Source: Bacillota bacterium (GTDB taxonomy: Bacteria > Bacillota > Clostridia > Lachnospirales > Lachnospiraceae). Taken from it: 64,000 bases of DNA. The notes beneath the pieces are model-generated. The model saw only the letters and a program-made list of their open reading frames with translations, searched no databases and was not told the DNA's origin. The translations under genes and the position numbers were made by a program. This document shows positions 45,342-54,133 of the stretch, piece after piece (the stretch's first letter is position 1; every line of letters starts with the position of its first letter). The stretch is taken from assembly GCA_023386315.1 (NCBI GenBank), contig JAEWJZ010000010.1, positions 248,001-312,000 of the forward strand, given 5' to 3'.

Positions 45342-45779
45342 TTATTGTATTCCAGTACTTCCGTGTCCGCCTCTGTCCTCATGATTTAAAGAATCCACAG
45401 CCTCAAAGCAGATGGCTGGCTGATGCTCTGTAATACGGAACTGGCAGATCCGGTCATTGACATGAATCACGGTATCCCGAAGTGCATACGCCGGGAAAAA
45501 CCACTGGTCATTGTCTCCGCAGTACGTTTCATCAATAATTCCCATGCTGTTGGTCTGAATAATGCCGTAATTTTTAAAAGTACTGCTTCTTGGGACCACA
45601 TGGGCTTCATAACCGGCAGGAAGTTCCATGGCTATTCCAAGAGGGATCAGTTTGAATTCACCGGCCTTTAACTCCACTTCTTTCGCAGCCCGTAAATCAA
45701 TCCAGTCGGATTTGCCGTCTATGTATCTCAGTTTTTCTATCTCATCTGTAAAATATTTAATTTTTATGTTCGCACTCAC
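45342..45779 (-). CDS. dut: Deoxyuridine 5'-triphosphate nucleotidohydrolase (dUTPase family)
   Basis: Hydrolyses dUTP to dUMP, keeping uracil out of DNA. The 145-residue protein shows the trimeric dUTPase motifs in order: [14 protein letters not shown] (motif 1), [11 protein letters not shown] (2), [15 protein letters not shown] (3), RICQFRI (4) and [10 protein letters not shown] (5). Motif 5 has His where most have Phe. Its ATG overlaps the scpB stop (ATGA). A related dCTP deaminase is unlikely because motif 3 is that of dUTPase. Confidence 0.92.
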   Translation of the reverse strand: MSANIKIKYFTDEIEKLRYIDGKSDWIDLRAAKEVELKAGEFKLIPLGIAMELPAGYEAHVVPRSSTFKNYGIIQTNSMGIIDETYCGDNDQWFFPAYALRDTVIHVNDRICQFRITEHQPAICFEAVDSLNHEDRGGHGSTGIQ

Positions 45780-46435
45780 TGTATGTCCTCCTGCTGTCTG
45801 TCTCCGTTTTCTTCTTCCGTAAGCAATACTCCGCTTCCGGAAAGTTCTTCTTCCACTTCCATTCGAATCTCCGCTGCTACCATAGGATCCGCCGCCGGTA
45901 AATTCTGAGTGGAACCAATGCCAAATCTTCTTAAAAATTCTTCTGTTGTTGCAAAAAGTGCAGGACGCCCCGGTGCATCCAAACGTCCGACCTCATAAAC
46001 CAGATTATATTCCACCAGCTTGTTTACCGCATGATCCGACTTTACTCCGCGGATCTTCTCTATCTCAAGCTTTGTAACCGGCTGTTTGTATGCGATGATG
46101 GAAAGTGTCTCCAGAACCACTTCCGATAATACCTGTTTTTTCGGAGCACAGGCAACACGGATTAGATTCTCATAGTACTCCGGGCGGGTGCACATCTGAT
46201 AGCTGTTCTCCAGCGCAATGATCTGCATTCCCTTTTTGCCCGTCTCATACCGCTTCATCAGACGAAGCACCGCTTCTTTTGCTGTTTCCTCATCCTGGTC
46301 GATGGCTGCAGCCAGCCGGCCAAGCTCCACCGAATTCCCCATGGTAAAAAGAACCGCCTCAATGACCGCTTCCCATTTTTTTTCTTCTTTCGCGCTCTTT
46401 CCTGACCCGTTTGCTGTCAGAGTTTCTTTATCCAT
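45776..46435 (-). CDS. scpB: Segregation and condensation protein B
   Basis: Kleisin-associated winged-helix protein of the SMC-ScpAB condensin. The 219-residue form has the ScpB signature [21 protein letters not shown] (key residues [13 protein letters not shown]), IRGVKSD and [18 protein letters not shown]. The ATG at 46435 lies inside the scpA end (8-bp overlap), so the two subunits are translated together. The longer frame to 46507 is within scpA and rejected. Confidence 0.96.
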   Translation of the reverse strand: MDKETLTANGSGKSAKEEKKWEAVIEAVLFTMGNSVELGRLAAAIDQDEETAKEAVLRLMKRYETGKKGMQIIALENSYQMCTRPEYYENLIRVACAPKKQVLSEVVLETLSIIAYKQPVTKLEIEKIRGVKSDHAVNKLVEYNLVYEVGRLDAPGRPALFATTEEFLRRFGIGSTQNLPAADPMVAAEIRMEVEEELSGSGVLLTEEENGDRQQEDIQ

Positions 46436-47234
46436 TGACTTTCTCTTCCTCTCCCAGATCCGAAAAATCCAGTTCCCCTTCCTCGCCTTCCGGCTCAAGG
46501 GTTTCAATCATCATATCATCAAATAAATGCTCCTGGGTCAGAGTGATCTTGCCGATCTTCATGAGCTCCAGAAGCGCTAAAAAAGTGACCACTACCTCAA
46601 TCTTGTCAGGCTGGCCCTCAAGCATCTTCCGAAAGGAAAACTTCCGGTTTTGTCTGGCAAAATCCATAACCGATTTTATCTTATCTTCCAGGCTTACTGC
46701 TTCCTTGCGGATGTTGCCAAAACGGCTTCTGATGGGATCCACCCGGTCCTCCGTCCGCTTCGTCACCGCACGGAAAATTTCCTGCAGCTTTGCCAGAGTA
46801 AGTCCGTCAAGAAGCTTGTCTAAATCTACGGGAGGTTCATACTTCGCCACCTGAGCAGGTACAGTAGGGGTCTTAAAAAGCAGACGGTCTGCTCCTATCT
46901 CCCGGTCTCTTAACTCCGACGCCATATATTTAAAATATTTGTATTCCAGAAGGCGGGCAACAAGCTCTGCCCTTGGATCTTCTTCCTCCCCTTCTTCATT
47001 GATCTCTTTCGGAAGAAGCATGCGCGCTTTAATGTCAATAAGCGTTGCAGCCATGACAAGAAATTCGCTGACAATATTCAAATCCTCAGTTTCCATATGA
47101 TTCATGTAATCTAAATACTGTTCTGTAATAGTCACAATGGGAATGTCATAGATATTCACTTTGTTTTTATCAATCAAGTGAAGAAGCAGGTCAAGCGGTC
47201 CTTCGAAATTATCCAGTTTATAAGAGATTCCCAT
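46428..47234 (-). CDS. scpA: Segregation and condensation protein A
   Basis: Kleisin subunit bridging the SMC heads in chromosome condensation. The 268-residue form starts MGISYKLDNFEGPLDLLLHLI, the invariant N-terminus that binds the SMC neck, with EFLVMAATLIDIKARMLLP and a C-terminal winged helix (VVTFLALLELMKIGKITLTQ) that binds the SMC cap. ATG 47234 has GGAGG five bases upstream. First of scpA-scpB-dut-TPR-hflX. Confidence 0.96.
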   Translation of the reverse strand: MGISYKLDNFEGPLDLLLHLIDKNKVNIYDIPIVTITEQYLDYMNHMETEDLNIVSEFLVMAATLIDIKARMLLPKEINEEGEEEDPRAELVARLLEYKYFKYMASELRDREIGADRLLFKTPTVPAQVAKYEPPVDLDKLLDGLTLAKLQEIFRAVTKRTEDRVDPIRSRFGNIRKEAVSLEDKIKSVMDFARQNRKFSFRKMLEGQPDKIEVVVTFLALLELMKIGKITLTQEHLFDDMMIETLEPEGEEGELDFSDLGEEEKVNG

Positions 47235-47313
47235 ATATTCCTCCAAAGCAGTTTGAAAGCATGCTAAAAAGCAGTATACCAAATCCGGACCAATCTGTAA
47301 ATATATGGAAGGT

Positions 47314-48189
47314 TCAAATTAAGGATTTGGGTTTTAAATCCACAACCACCACCTGGGGCTTGTTATTCAGCCGGATGTTAATGGAGTGGGTTCCCAGGCC
47401 CCTGCTTACAATCATGTATTTCTCATCTTTCTGAAACGTTCCTGCACAGCAGGGGTTAAATAACTGATATTGAGGGGTCATGACTCCTCCCAGAAACGGA
47501 AGGCGTATGGTGCCCCCATGAAAATGACCGCAAAAGGTCAAATCCGCCCCCCATCCCTGATAAGCCGGAAAATAAAGGGGGGAATGGGACAAAAGGATCT
47601 GAAACCGGTCTTTTGATGCCTTCCCTGCTTTTTGCTCCAGCTCTTTTGGAAGAAGGCGCTCCGGACGAAAATTCTTATAACACCCTTCCTTTAAATCAAC
47701 ACCTGTAATCGCAATATCCTTCCGGTATAATTCCGTCCGGTCTCTTAAAACAATCACGCCAAGTTTTTTTAAGCTGCTCTCATACGTATCATACTGGTCT
47801 CCGTAAACAGAACGCTCCCGGTCCATCCGGTTTTCATGATTCCCATTGCCGTAAAAAACAGGATATCTGGACGTCAGCTTCTCCATCAGTTTTAAACTGA
47901 CGGCCGTATCTGCTGTTTTCTTAACGACCATCATATCACCGCCGACAAGCACCACATCCGGATTCACATGATCAACTGCCTTTAGCAGTCTTTCATTATC
48001 TGCTCCAAAACAGTGACTGTGAAGATCCGAAAGGAATACCAGCCTTAAGTTTTTTTCGATCTTACTGCTTTTTACAACTGTCTTCTCTACAGAAAGCTGT
48101 TCTCTCTCGTATTCAGAACGCAGCAATGATACTGCGCCTGCAGCAGCACAAAAAACTCCGGCAGCAAACCACATCTGTTTATTCCTCAT
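47314..48189 (-). CDS. Membrane-anchored metallophosphoesterase (YkuE/YaeI-like)
   Basis: Calcineurin-like phosphoesterase. The 291-residue protein has an N-terminal hydrophobic anchor (about 6-24) and the dimetal motifs SDLHSH, VLVGGDMM, GNGNHE and FCGHFHGG in order. Members of this branch act on the outer membrane surface, for example on UDP-diacylglucosamine-type lipids; the substrate here is unproven. It ends 79 bp before scpA on the same strand. Confidence 0.9.
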   Translation of the reverse strand: MRNKQMWFAAGVFCAAAGAVSLLRSEYEREQLSVEKTVVKSSKIEKNLRLVFLSDLHSHCFGADNERLLKAVDHVNPDVVLVGGDMMVVKKTADTAVSLKLMEKLTSRYPVFYGNGNHENRMDRERSVYGDQYDTYESSLKKLGVIVLRDRTELYRKDIAITGVDLKEGCYKNFRPERLLPKELEQKAGKASKDRFQILLSHSPLYFPAYQGWGADLTFCGHFHGGTIRLPFLGGVMTPQYQLFNPCCAGTFQKDEKYMIVSRGLGTHSINIRLNNKPQVVVVDLKPKSLI

Positions 48190-48358
48190 CTTTTCTCATT
48201 CCTTTTTTTGCTGTCCTATCATCATACAATGAAGAACACGTCTGCGTCAAGTAAAAGGCTTTTATTATTGCACCTGCTTTTCGTATAATGGATACCAATT
48301 ATGGATAATATGCAATACTGGATAATCACGGTTTAATAAGAGTGTGAGGTGACTAACT

Positions 48359-48610
48359 ATGATTGTTTATGACAGACTGTGGGAAACCATGAAAAAGAAA
48401 AACGTCAGTCAGTATCATCTGATCAAATATTGCAAGGTCAGCGCTGGACAAATCGGACGGCTTAAGAAAAACAATTTCGTATCTACTCATACGATTGACA
48501 TGCTTTGCAAAATTTTAAACTGCGGCGTGGAAGAAATTATGGAATATCGGGCCGATATTTGCGAGGCAGCAGACATGACCTGTGATACTGACCCTGAGGA
48601 AAATAAATAA
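48359..48610 (+). CDS. XRE-family (Cro/CI-like) helix-turn-helix protein
   Basis: An 83-residue DNA-binding protein of the short Cro-like type (YdaS or DUF739-like in look): YDRLWETMKKKNVSQYHLI, then KVSAGQIGRLKKNNFVSTHTI for the HTH and LCKILNCGVEEIMEY. The last 20 residues are acidic, with two cysteines. RBS GAGGTGA. Alone on the plus strand, with its own terminator. Three TGGATA repeats precede it (48289, 48302, 48319). Target unknown. Confidence 0.88.
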   Translation: MIVYDRLWETMKKKNVSQYHLIKYCKVSAGQIGRLKKNNFVSTHTIDMLCKILNCGVEEIMEYRADICEAADMTCDTDPEENK

Positions 48611-48633
48611 CAGGCTTTTCCTTCAGAGGATTT

Positions 48634-48671
48634 GGCATGGAAAAAGAGCCGGAAGGCTCTTTTTTCATGCC
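48634..48671. terminator. Bidirectional terminator
   Basis: A 17-bp stem (48634-48650 with 48655-48671, loop GGAA) with one G-T pair lies between the XRE gene and the convergent carboxypeptidase gene. Confidence 0.88.
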
Positions 48672-48680
48672 AGATCCATC

Positions 48681-49901
48681 TTAGGAGATCCAGACACCGG
48701 AGGTATCCAGGCGGTATCCATCCGGTGTAACAGTATCCTTTAACATAACACCGTCACTGCCAAGATAATACCACTTATCATTGGTTTTCACCCAGTAATT
48801 GCATGCCATGGTTCCATCCTGCCGGTAATAATACCACTTATCTCCTGACTGCACCCAGCCGTTTAAAGCATTCGCTGTTAAATTACTGCTGCCTGTCCCT
48901 TTTAAGGCAAAACCATAATCAAGAAGAGCTTTGGTATCGCCATAATGGGTTGATTTGCTTTTCATAATAACTACAATTAAGCGGGATCCATTCTTTTCCG
49001 CATATGTAACCAGTGTATTGCCTGCCAGAGATGTAAAACCTGTCTTTCCGCCCACCACACCGGGATAATAACGGGAGTCGGAAGAATTAATCATCTTATG
49101 TCCCATGGTTACGGTTCTGGCGCCTGCCTTCTTAGTGGCTGGAATCTGATAGCGGACAGTAGAGCACACCTTTCTTACCACACTGTTTTGAAAAGCAGCT
49201 TTTGCAATCAGCGCCATATCATGGGGCGTTGTATAATGATTGGAATTATTAAGACCATTGGGATTGACAAAATTTGTATTGGTACAGCCAAGTTCTTTCG
49301 CTTTGGCATTCATCAGCTGGGCAAAGGAACTGACGCTGCCGGATACATGCTCAGCCAGGCCGTTTGCCACATCATTGGCGGACTTGAGCATAAGACCATA
49401 GAGACACTGCTCCACTGTCAGCTTATCGCCTTCAGCCATATTTAAGGTGACCGCCCCTGCTTCCAGATTGGTAGTGGCTGCCTTCGAAAAGATAACGGTA
49501 TCCGAAAGGTTCGTCCGTTCTGCCACCAGAAGCGCCGTCATCAGTTTGGTAATGCTTGCCGGATAATACTTCGTCTCACTGTTTTTGGAATAAAGGAGTG
49601 CGCCGGTATCGGCATCCATTAACACTGCTCCCTCTGAAGAAATCTGGGGCACACTTACGCTTAAAGCTGCTGCGGAAGTTCCTGTGGAAGTCCCCGTGGA
49701 AGCCGATGCGGATTTCTGGCTGTCTGCGTTCTGGTCTGCCTGTCCGCTTATAACCGCCCCCGGTCCGGCTGCTGCCTGTGTTTCCTGTGCGGAACCTGGA
49801 AAGGGCGAAACCGTAGGTATCTCTGTTGCGTAAGAGATGCCGGATGCCATCATGGAAAAGCTGATTACCAGACTCATTAATCTGCATGTGTTTTTTGTCA
49901 T
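48681..49901 (-). CDS. D-alanyl-D-alanine carboxypeptidase with cell wall-binding repeats
   Basis: Secreted low-molecular-weight PBP (peptidase S11) that trims the terminal D-Ala of peptidoglycan stems. The 406-residue protein has a signal peptide (about 1-26), a Ser/Thr/Ala/Gly-rich linker to about 80, then SxxK at 116-119 (SITK), SxN at 174-176 (SAN) and KTG at 286-288. The last 60 residues are two to three choline-binding-type repeats (GWVQSGDKWYYYRQDGTM, YWVKTNDKWYYLGSDG), instead of the usual DacA amphipathic helix. This implies wall rather than membrane anchoring. Confidence 0.94.
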   Translation of the reverse strand: MTKNTCRLMSLVISFSMMASGISYATEIPTVSPFPGSAQETQAAAGPGAVISGQADQNADSQKSASASTGTSTGTSAAALSVSVPQISSEGAVLMDADTGALLYSKNSETKYYPASITKLMTALLVAERTNLSDTVIFSKAATTNLEAGAVTLNMAEGDKLTVEQCLYGLMLKSANDVANGLAEHVSGSVSSFAQLMNAKAKELGCTNTNFVNPNGLNNSNHYTTPHDMALIAKAAFQNSVVRKVCSTVRYQIPATKKAGARTVTMGHKMINSSDSRYYPGVVGGKTGFTSLAGNTLVTYAEKNGSRLIVVIMKSKSTHYGDTKALLDYGFALKGTGSSNLTANALNGWVQSGDKWYYYRQDGTMACNYWVKTNDKWYYLGSDGVMLKDTVTPDGYRLDTSGVWIS

Positions 49902-49993
49902 AGCCTATTGTCTCCTGTATCTTTCTACCTGTTTTTTCTTATATCAGTATATCATATAATCCAGTAATAACTGCTTAAAATTTTCTTACAATC

Positions 49994-50025
49994 AAAAAAA
50001 TGCACCACTCATATAAGTGATGCAT
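49994..50025 (-). terminator. Terminator after the Nudix gene
   Basis: ATGCATCACT pairs with AGTGGTGCAT (one G-T pair), followed by T7 on the minus strand. Confidence 0.78.
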
Positions 50026-50045
50026 AATCTGTAAAATACCCTGTA

Positions 50046-50717
50046 TCAGTCCTCTTTTTCCAACTCTTCCAGCCTGTCCATGGCCATATTTAAAATCTCC
50101 GCATGGTCAAATGCCAGTTTCTCCTGGTCCAACATGTCAATTGCAGGAAGAAGTTCAATGTCAACATCTCTCTTCCACATCATGCCATCCCGTTCAAAAG
50201 TTTCCGTGATCCGATAGCTGATAAAAATATGTTCGTCCTCATTCTCTATGGTAAGCGCATATGTCGCTCCGTTTTCAAGGTCGGAAAGCTTTTTTTTCTT
50301 TACTTCAAACCAACACGCCTTTTTGGCATCATCACCGGCCTGTACGGTCAGCTGATCCTTTGATACAGCAGCTAAGTAAGAAACGGAAATCACTCTGGTC
50401 CTGGGATCCCGCTTTACGCTGCCCCAGGTATAAAGCTGTTCCATATAGATATCTTTTAACCCGGTTTCTTCCAACAGTTCTCTGGCTGCTGCTTCTTCCA
50501 GGGATTCATCCATGTTCACAAATCCTCCCGGAATCGCCCACTGGCCTATACAGGGGTGGTTTTTCCGTTTGATAAGAAGAATATCTGTCTTTGACTCCTC
50601 CTGGTCCCATGCAAATATCAGCATATCCACCGTTACCGACGGGCGTTCGTAATCTCCCGGACGGTATTGTAAAAGAAACTCTTTTTCCGTCAGCCCTTCT
50701 TCATTCTTTCGTTCCAT
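50046..50717 (-). CDS. Nudix hydrolase (NrtR-related, no wHTH domain)
   Basis: Mg-dependent pyrophosphohydrolase of nucleoside diphosphates linked to another moiety, perhaps ADP-ribose or a related NAD metabolite. The 223-residue protein has the Nudix box GGFVNMDESLEEAAARELLEETGL (key residues G..E...REL.EE.G). Near its end is LAFDHAEILNMAMDRL, the linker segment that in NrtR regulators leads into a winged helix. Here the protein stops shortly after, and a terminator follows, so the DNA-binding domain is missing. RBS GAAGG. Substrate unproven. Confidence 0.88.
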   Translation of the reverse strand: MERKNEEGLTEKEFLLQYRPGDYERPSVTVDMLIFAWDQEESKTDILLIKRKNHPCIGQWAIPGGFVNMDESLEEAAARELLEETGLKDIYMEQLYTWGSVKRDPRTRVISVSYLAAVSKDQLTVQAGDDAKKACWFEVKKKKLSDLENGATYALTIENEDEHIFISYRITETFERDGMMWKRDVDIELLPAIDMLDQEKLAFDHAEILNMAMDRLEELEKED

Positions 50718-50741
50718 TCTGCCCTTCTTCCTACCAGTTTT

Positions 50742-51221
50742 TTAAAATACAATGGACTGAAGCGCTCCAAGTACACCTGCACTGGCAAGTCCCATAATAA
50801 CTCCTGCCATCAGAACGCCTCCCATCACAGCTAAAATACTGGATTTAAAATCAATATCAAGCAGGCTGGCTGCCAATGTGCCAGTCCAGGCACCGGTACC
50901 AGGAAGAGGGACTCCAACAAATATCAACAGAGCAATGAACAATCCCCTTCCGGCTTTCGCCTGCAGTTTTTCTCCGCCGCGCTTTCCTTTTTCCAGACAC
51001 CACGTAAAGAAGCCGCCGATCACCGGCTTATCTGCTCCCCACTCAAGAACCTTCCTGGCGAACAGATAGATAACCGGTACTGGAAGCAGATTACCGATTA
51101 TCGCAATAAGGTAGGACTGGAGCAAAGGCAGTCCCATCACTGCAGAGTAAGGAATCGCTCCCCTTAGCTCGATAAGAGGAACCATGGAAATTAAAAATAC
51201 CGTTATATATTTTTGTAACAT
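50742..51221 (-). CDS. Putative small multi-drug export protein family (COG2426)
   Basis: A 159-residue integral membrane protein with four to five segments. The N-terminal VPLIELRGAIPYSAVMGLP and central VGVPLPGTGAWTGTLAASLL are typical of this family (PF06695). The drug-export name is historical and function is unknown. Two adjacent ATGs (51224, 51221); the second sits seven bases after AAAGGA. Own promoter. Confidence 0.85.
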   Translation of the reverse strand: MLQKYITVFLISMVPLIELRGAIPYSAVMGLPLLQSYLIAIIGNLLPVPVIYLFARKVLEWGADKPVIGGFFTWCLEKGKRGGEKLQAKAGRGLFIALLIFVGVPLPGTGAWTGTLAASLLDIDFKSSILAVMGGVLMAGVIMGLASAGVLGALQSIVF

Positions 51222-51256
51222 CATCTATTCCTTTCATAATAAAAGTCTGCTTTTAT

Positions 51257-51285
51257 ACTATACACAAAGATGGACAGTCTATCAA
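51257..51285 (-). promoter_or_regulatory. Predicted promoter of the COG2426 gene
   Basis: -35 TTGATA (51285-51280), 17-bp spacer, -10 TATAGT (51262-51257). Confidence 0.58.
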
Positions 51286-51364
51286 CTGTTTTATAAAAAG
51301 ATTATAATTACATACATGATTTGAAACCTTTACTGAATAAAATATTAACATTTATGAAATACTA

Positions 51365-51393
51365 TTGTACTGACAAAACGAGTGTGATATAAT
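51365..51393 (+). promoter_or_regulatory. Predicted PAP2 gene promoter
   Basis: -35 TTGTAC (51365-51370), 17-bp spacer, -10 TATAAT (51388-51393). Confidence 0.62.
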
Positions 51394-51445
51394 CCTCAAA
51401 AGTTGATTATTATTATCCCACACACAGTTAAGAAGGATGTCTTTT

Positions 51446-52108
51446 ATGAATATAAAACAGTTATTAACCAAATACCGGCATGTATGGATTCTCAGCTACG
51501 CCTTCCTTTATATACCATGGTTTTTCTATCTGGAAAAAACGGTGACCAGCAACTACCATATCATGCATATAGCCATTGATGACTATATCCCGTTTAATGA
51601 ATATTTCATTATTCCATACCTGATGTGGTTTGCTTATGTGGCAGTTTCCATCTGTTATTTTTTCTTTCATGATGTAAAAGAATATTACAGACTGTGCACC
51701 ATGCTGTTTACAGGTATGACCATAAGCCTTGTAATCTGCACCGTCTTTCCAAACGGAACGGATTTCAGGCCGCTTGTTGATCCGAATAAGAATATTCCAT
51801 CTGCAATTGTTTATCTTCTCTACTCTGCAGATACCTGCACCAATGTATTTCCAAGCATACATGTGTACAATTCCATCTGTGTGCATATAGCAGTCTGCCG
51901 GAGTGAACGTTTGAAAAAGTACGGACTGTTAAGAGCCGGATCCTTTGTTTTAATGATTTCAATCTGCCTGGCAACTGTATTCCTAAAACAGCATTCTGCT
52001 TTTGATGGTCTTGGCTCCATCGCCATGGCATATATCATGTATCAGTTTGTTTATTCTGATTCCCTTGTTCCAAACAGAAAAAAGGTTTCCGAAAAAGCAA
52101 TCAGTTAA
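51446..52108 (+). CDS. PAP2 family phosphatase, membrane protein
   Basis: Six-segment membrane protein of 220 residues with the acid phosphatase motifs NVFPSIHVYNS (the PSxH motif) and FLKQHSAFDG (the catalytic His and Asp motif SxxxHxxxD in altered form). Family members dephosphorylate phosphatidate, undecaprenyl diphosphate or inositol lipids. ATG 51446 is nine bases after AAGG; the ATG at 51437 overlaps the RBS. Monocistronic. Substrate uncertain. Confidence 0.86.
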   Translation: MNIKQLLTKYRHVWILSYAFLYIPWFFYLEKTVTSNYHIMHIAIDDYIPFNEYFIIPYLMWFAYVAVSICYFFFHDVKEYYRLCTMLFTGMTISLVICTVFPNGTDFRPLVDPNKNIPSAIVYLLYSADTCTNVFPSIHVYNSICVHIAVCRSERLKKYGLLRAGSFVLMISICLATVFLKQHSAFDGLGSIAMAYIMYQFVYSDSLVPNRKKVSEKAIS

Positions 52109-52142
52109 AAAAAGACCTTCCCATTCCGGGGAGGTCTTTTTT
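52108..52142. terminator. Bidirectional terminator
   Basis: A 15-bp stem (52108-52122 with 52128-52142) with A and T tracts lies between the PAP2 gene and the convergent glycosyltransferase gene. Confidence 0.9.
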
Positions 52143-52151
52143 AGAACCATT

Positions 52152-53171
52152 TTAATTAAAGCCAAAAAATTTCTGAGTCATTTTATATATGGCGATGGGG
52201 AATTTCATTCCGCCCTTGCCCGGCAGATTGACTCCCTGTCCCAGAAATCCGTAACGAAGCCTTAAATAGAGCTTTAAATTCTGTTTTCGCAGGCTCTGCC
52301 ATAGTTCTTTCTTTTTCTCCATATTTTCCTCTGTTCCGGACTTAATTGCAAGAATAGAAGTTATAACCATCATAATCTCTAAATACCTCACCATGTAACG
52401 GCGAAGCTTGCGCTGCTTTATCTTCATTACGTCATAATAGGAAAGCATCAGCTTTGTTACACGGATCTGCTGGTCTATTCTCCCTATCATGATCTGTTCA
52501 TTGACTGACTGATCCTCCCTGCCTATGAAATAGCGGTAAAAGTTCACGTTTAAATAATACATGGTCTTCACATGGGGAAGCGGCTGGTATACAAAAATAT
52601 TATCTACGTAAAACGTATGCTTGGGCAGTTCCAGACCGCACTGCCTTAGAAGCTCGGTTCTGTAAATAACAGAGTGCATAAGAATGTATTGTCCCAGTAT
52701 AAATACCTTCACGTCATCCCAGTCTATCAGCTCATTCTCCGGAAGTGCAGTCCGGTAATTCATTACCTTTTTCCTTTTTGAACCCTGTTTTTCATATACA
52801 AAATTGCTCACCAGCATGTCAAGTGTCTTTTCACCGTAGACAAAACTCCTGAGCGTATTGAGAATTTCCATATAAGCTGATTCATCCACCCAGTCATCGC
52901 TGTCCACTACCTTAAAATAGATTCCGGATGCATTCCTTAATCCTGCATTTACCGCTTCTCCATGCCCGCCATTCTCCTGATGGATCGCCCTGCAGATTCC
53001 CGGATAATTCCGTTCATATTCATCTGCAATTTCGGCTGTATGGTCCTTTGTTGAACCGTCATCTACAATAAGGATCTCCACCTCATCTCCGCCTGGCAGC
53101 AGGGAATCGATGCAGTTCCTCATATAGGCTTCTGAATTATAACATGGAATTGCTACAGATAAGAGTTTCAC
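52152..53171 (-). CDS. Glycosyltransferase family 2
   Basis: GT-A fold transferase, probably transferring a sugar from a nucleotide donor to a surface or lipid acceptor. The 339-residue protein has LSVAIPCYNSEAYMRNCIDSL at the N-terminus (key AIPCYNSE), ILIVDDGSTKD, QENGGHGEAVNAGL and the metal motif VDSDDWV. No membrane segment is obvious. GTG 53171 follows AAAGGAGG at seven bases; it overlaps the protease stop (GTGTGA). Acceptor and donor unknown. Confidence 0.9.
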   Translation of the reverse strand: MKLLSVAIPCYNSEAYMRNCIDSLLPGGDEVEILIVDDGSTKDHTAEIADEYERNYPGICRAIHQENGGHGEAVNAGLRNASGIYFKVVDSDDWVDESAYMEILNTLRSFVYGEKTLDMLVSNFVYEKQGSKRKKVMNYRTALPENELIDWDDVKVFILGQYILMHSVIYRTELLRQCGLELPKHTFYVDNIFVYQPLPHVKTMYYLNVNFYRYFIGREDQSVNEQIMIGRIDQQIRVTKLMLSYYDVMKIKQRKLRRYMVRYLEIMMVITSILAIKSGTEENMEKKKELWQSLRKQNLKLYLRLRYGFLGQGVNLPGKGGMKFPIAIYKMTQKFFGFN

Positions 53172-53959
53172 ACAATATCCTCCTTTAGGTTGTTTTTCCA
53201 ATAAATCCGGACAATACAAAATACAGTCACAACAACTGCCACAGCTATAACAGCCACAGTCACTGCAGCATGTCCCTTTTGAAACAGAAATCCGGACAGC
53301 TTTGTGTTGGTTATGAAAAGCGAAAGTAAATTAGCCGGGATATGAAGCATGAAGGATGCTGACAGGGCTTTTGTTCTCTCATAAAGCCAGGCTGCCGCAA
53401 GACCAATTAAAAAAGCATAAACACCCTGGGGAAGATTTCCGTGGTAAAGTCCAAATAAACCGGCTGATATGACAGCCGAAAGCCCAAACGAAAATTTATC
53501 CCGAAGGGAAGCAAATATCATCCCTCTGAAAATCAGTTCCTCTGCTGCCGGAATAATAAAACCGGAAGCCAGAAGCTGCAGCGCAAACGGCGGGGAATAC
53601 AGGGCATTCGCCGCTTCCTGATATGCCTTTGATATCCTGGTCAGTCCCATGACTTCCACAACCGAATTACCCAGGATGCAAAGAGCGGCCCCAAGCAGCC
53701 ATATGGAAACAGGACTGTTTGTAAGCTTAAAACTCTCTGCCAGCGAATATCCCCTGTTTTTCTGATCATAATAATAGACCCAGAGCAAAACCGGAATATT
53801 CAACGCTGCAGATAATCCCGTAGCCGAAAGAGGACCCAAAGGCACCGCCAAATACAGGAAAGTGGTGGCTAACGTATAGGTAAACAAAGGAAGAATCAGA
53901 TGCAGAATGATTACTATCATAAGTACCTTTCCTTTCATTTTCTGTATCTTCTTAAACAT
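53168..53959 (-). CDS. CPBP family intramembrane metalloprotease (CAAX-like)
   Basis: Eight-segment membrane protein of 263 residues. It has the Abi/CAAX protease motifs AAEELIFRGMIF (EExxxR, about 140-151), FGLYHGNLPQG and HIPANLLSL. The family includes bacteriocin self-immunity and prenyl protease proteins. It is coupled to the glycosyltransferase. RBS AGGTGG lies close to the ATG. No bacteriocin genes nearby. Confidence 0.88.
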   Translation of the reverse strand: MFKKIQKMKGKVLMIVIILHLILPLFTYTLATTFLYLAVPLGPLSATGLSAALNIPVLLWVYYYDQKNRGYSLAESFKLTNSPVSIWLLGAALCILGNSVVEVMGLTRISKAYQEAANALYSPPFALQLLASGFIIPAAEELIFRGMIFASLRDKFSFGLSAVISAGLFGLYHGNLPQGVYAFLIGLAAAWLYERTKALSASFMLHIPANLLSLFITNTKLSGFLFQKGHAAVTVAVIAVAVVVTVFCIVRIYWKNNLKEDIV

Positions 53960-54056
53960 TATACCACCTGATTTCAGGATATCTACTTAATTTTTTTAAA
54001 ATTATTTCTAAAATCTATTGAAATCTTTTCTCATATCTCTGTATGCCCGAAAGCGG

Positions 54057-54085
54057 TTGCTTTTTTTATCCGCTGATAATATAAT
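54057..54085 (+). promoter_or_regulatory. Predicted promoter of the carbamate kinase-like gene
   Basis: -35 TTGCTT (54057-54062), 17-bp spacer, -10 TATAAT (54080-54085). Confidence 0.62.
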
Positions 54086-54133
54086 GTCTTTATAATTTCT
54101 GATTAAAACTACATGAAACTGAGAGGAAATGAT

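Noticed and set aside
48289-48324. Three TGGATA repeats before the XRE gene as an operator
   Set aside because: Spacing is irregular (13 and 17 bp) and the hexamer overlaps possible -10 sequences; could be chance in AT-rich DNA. Noted in the gene entry only.
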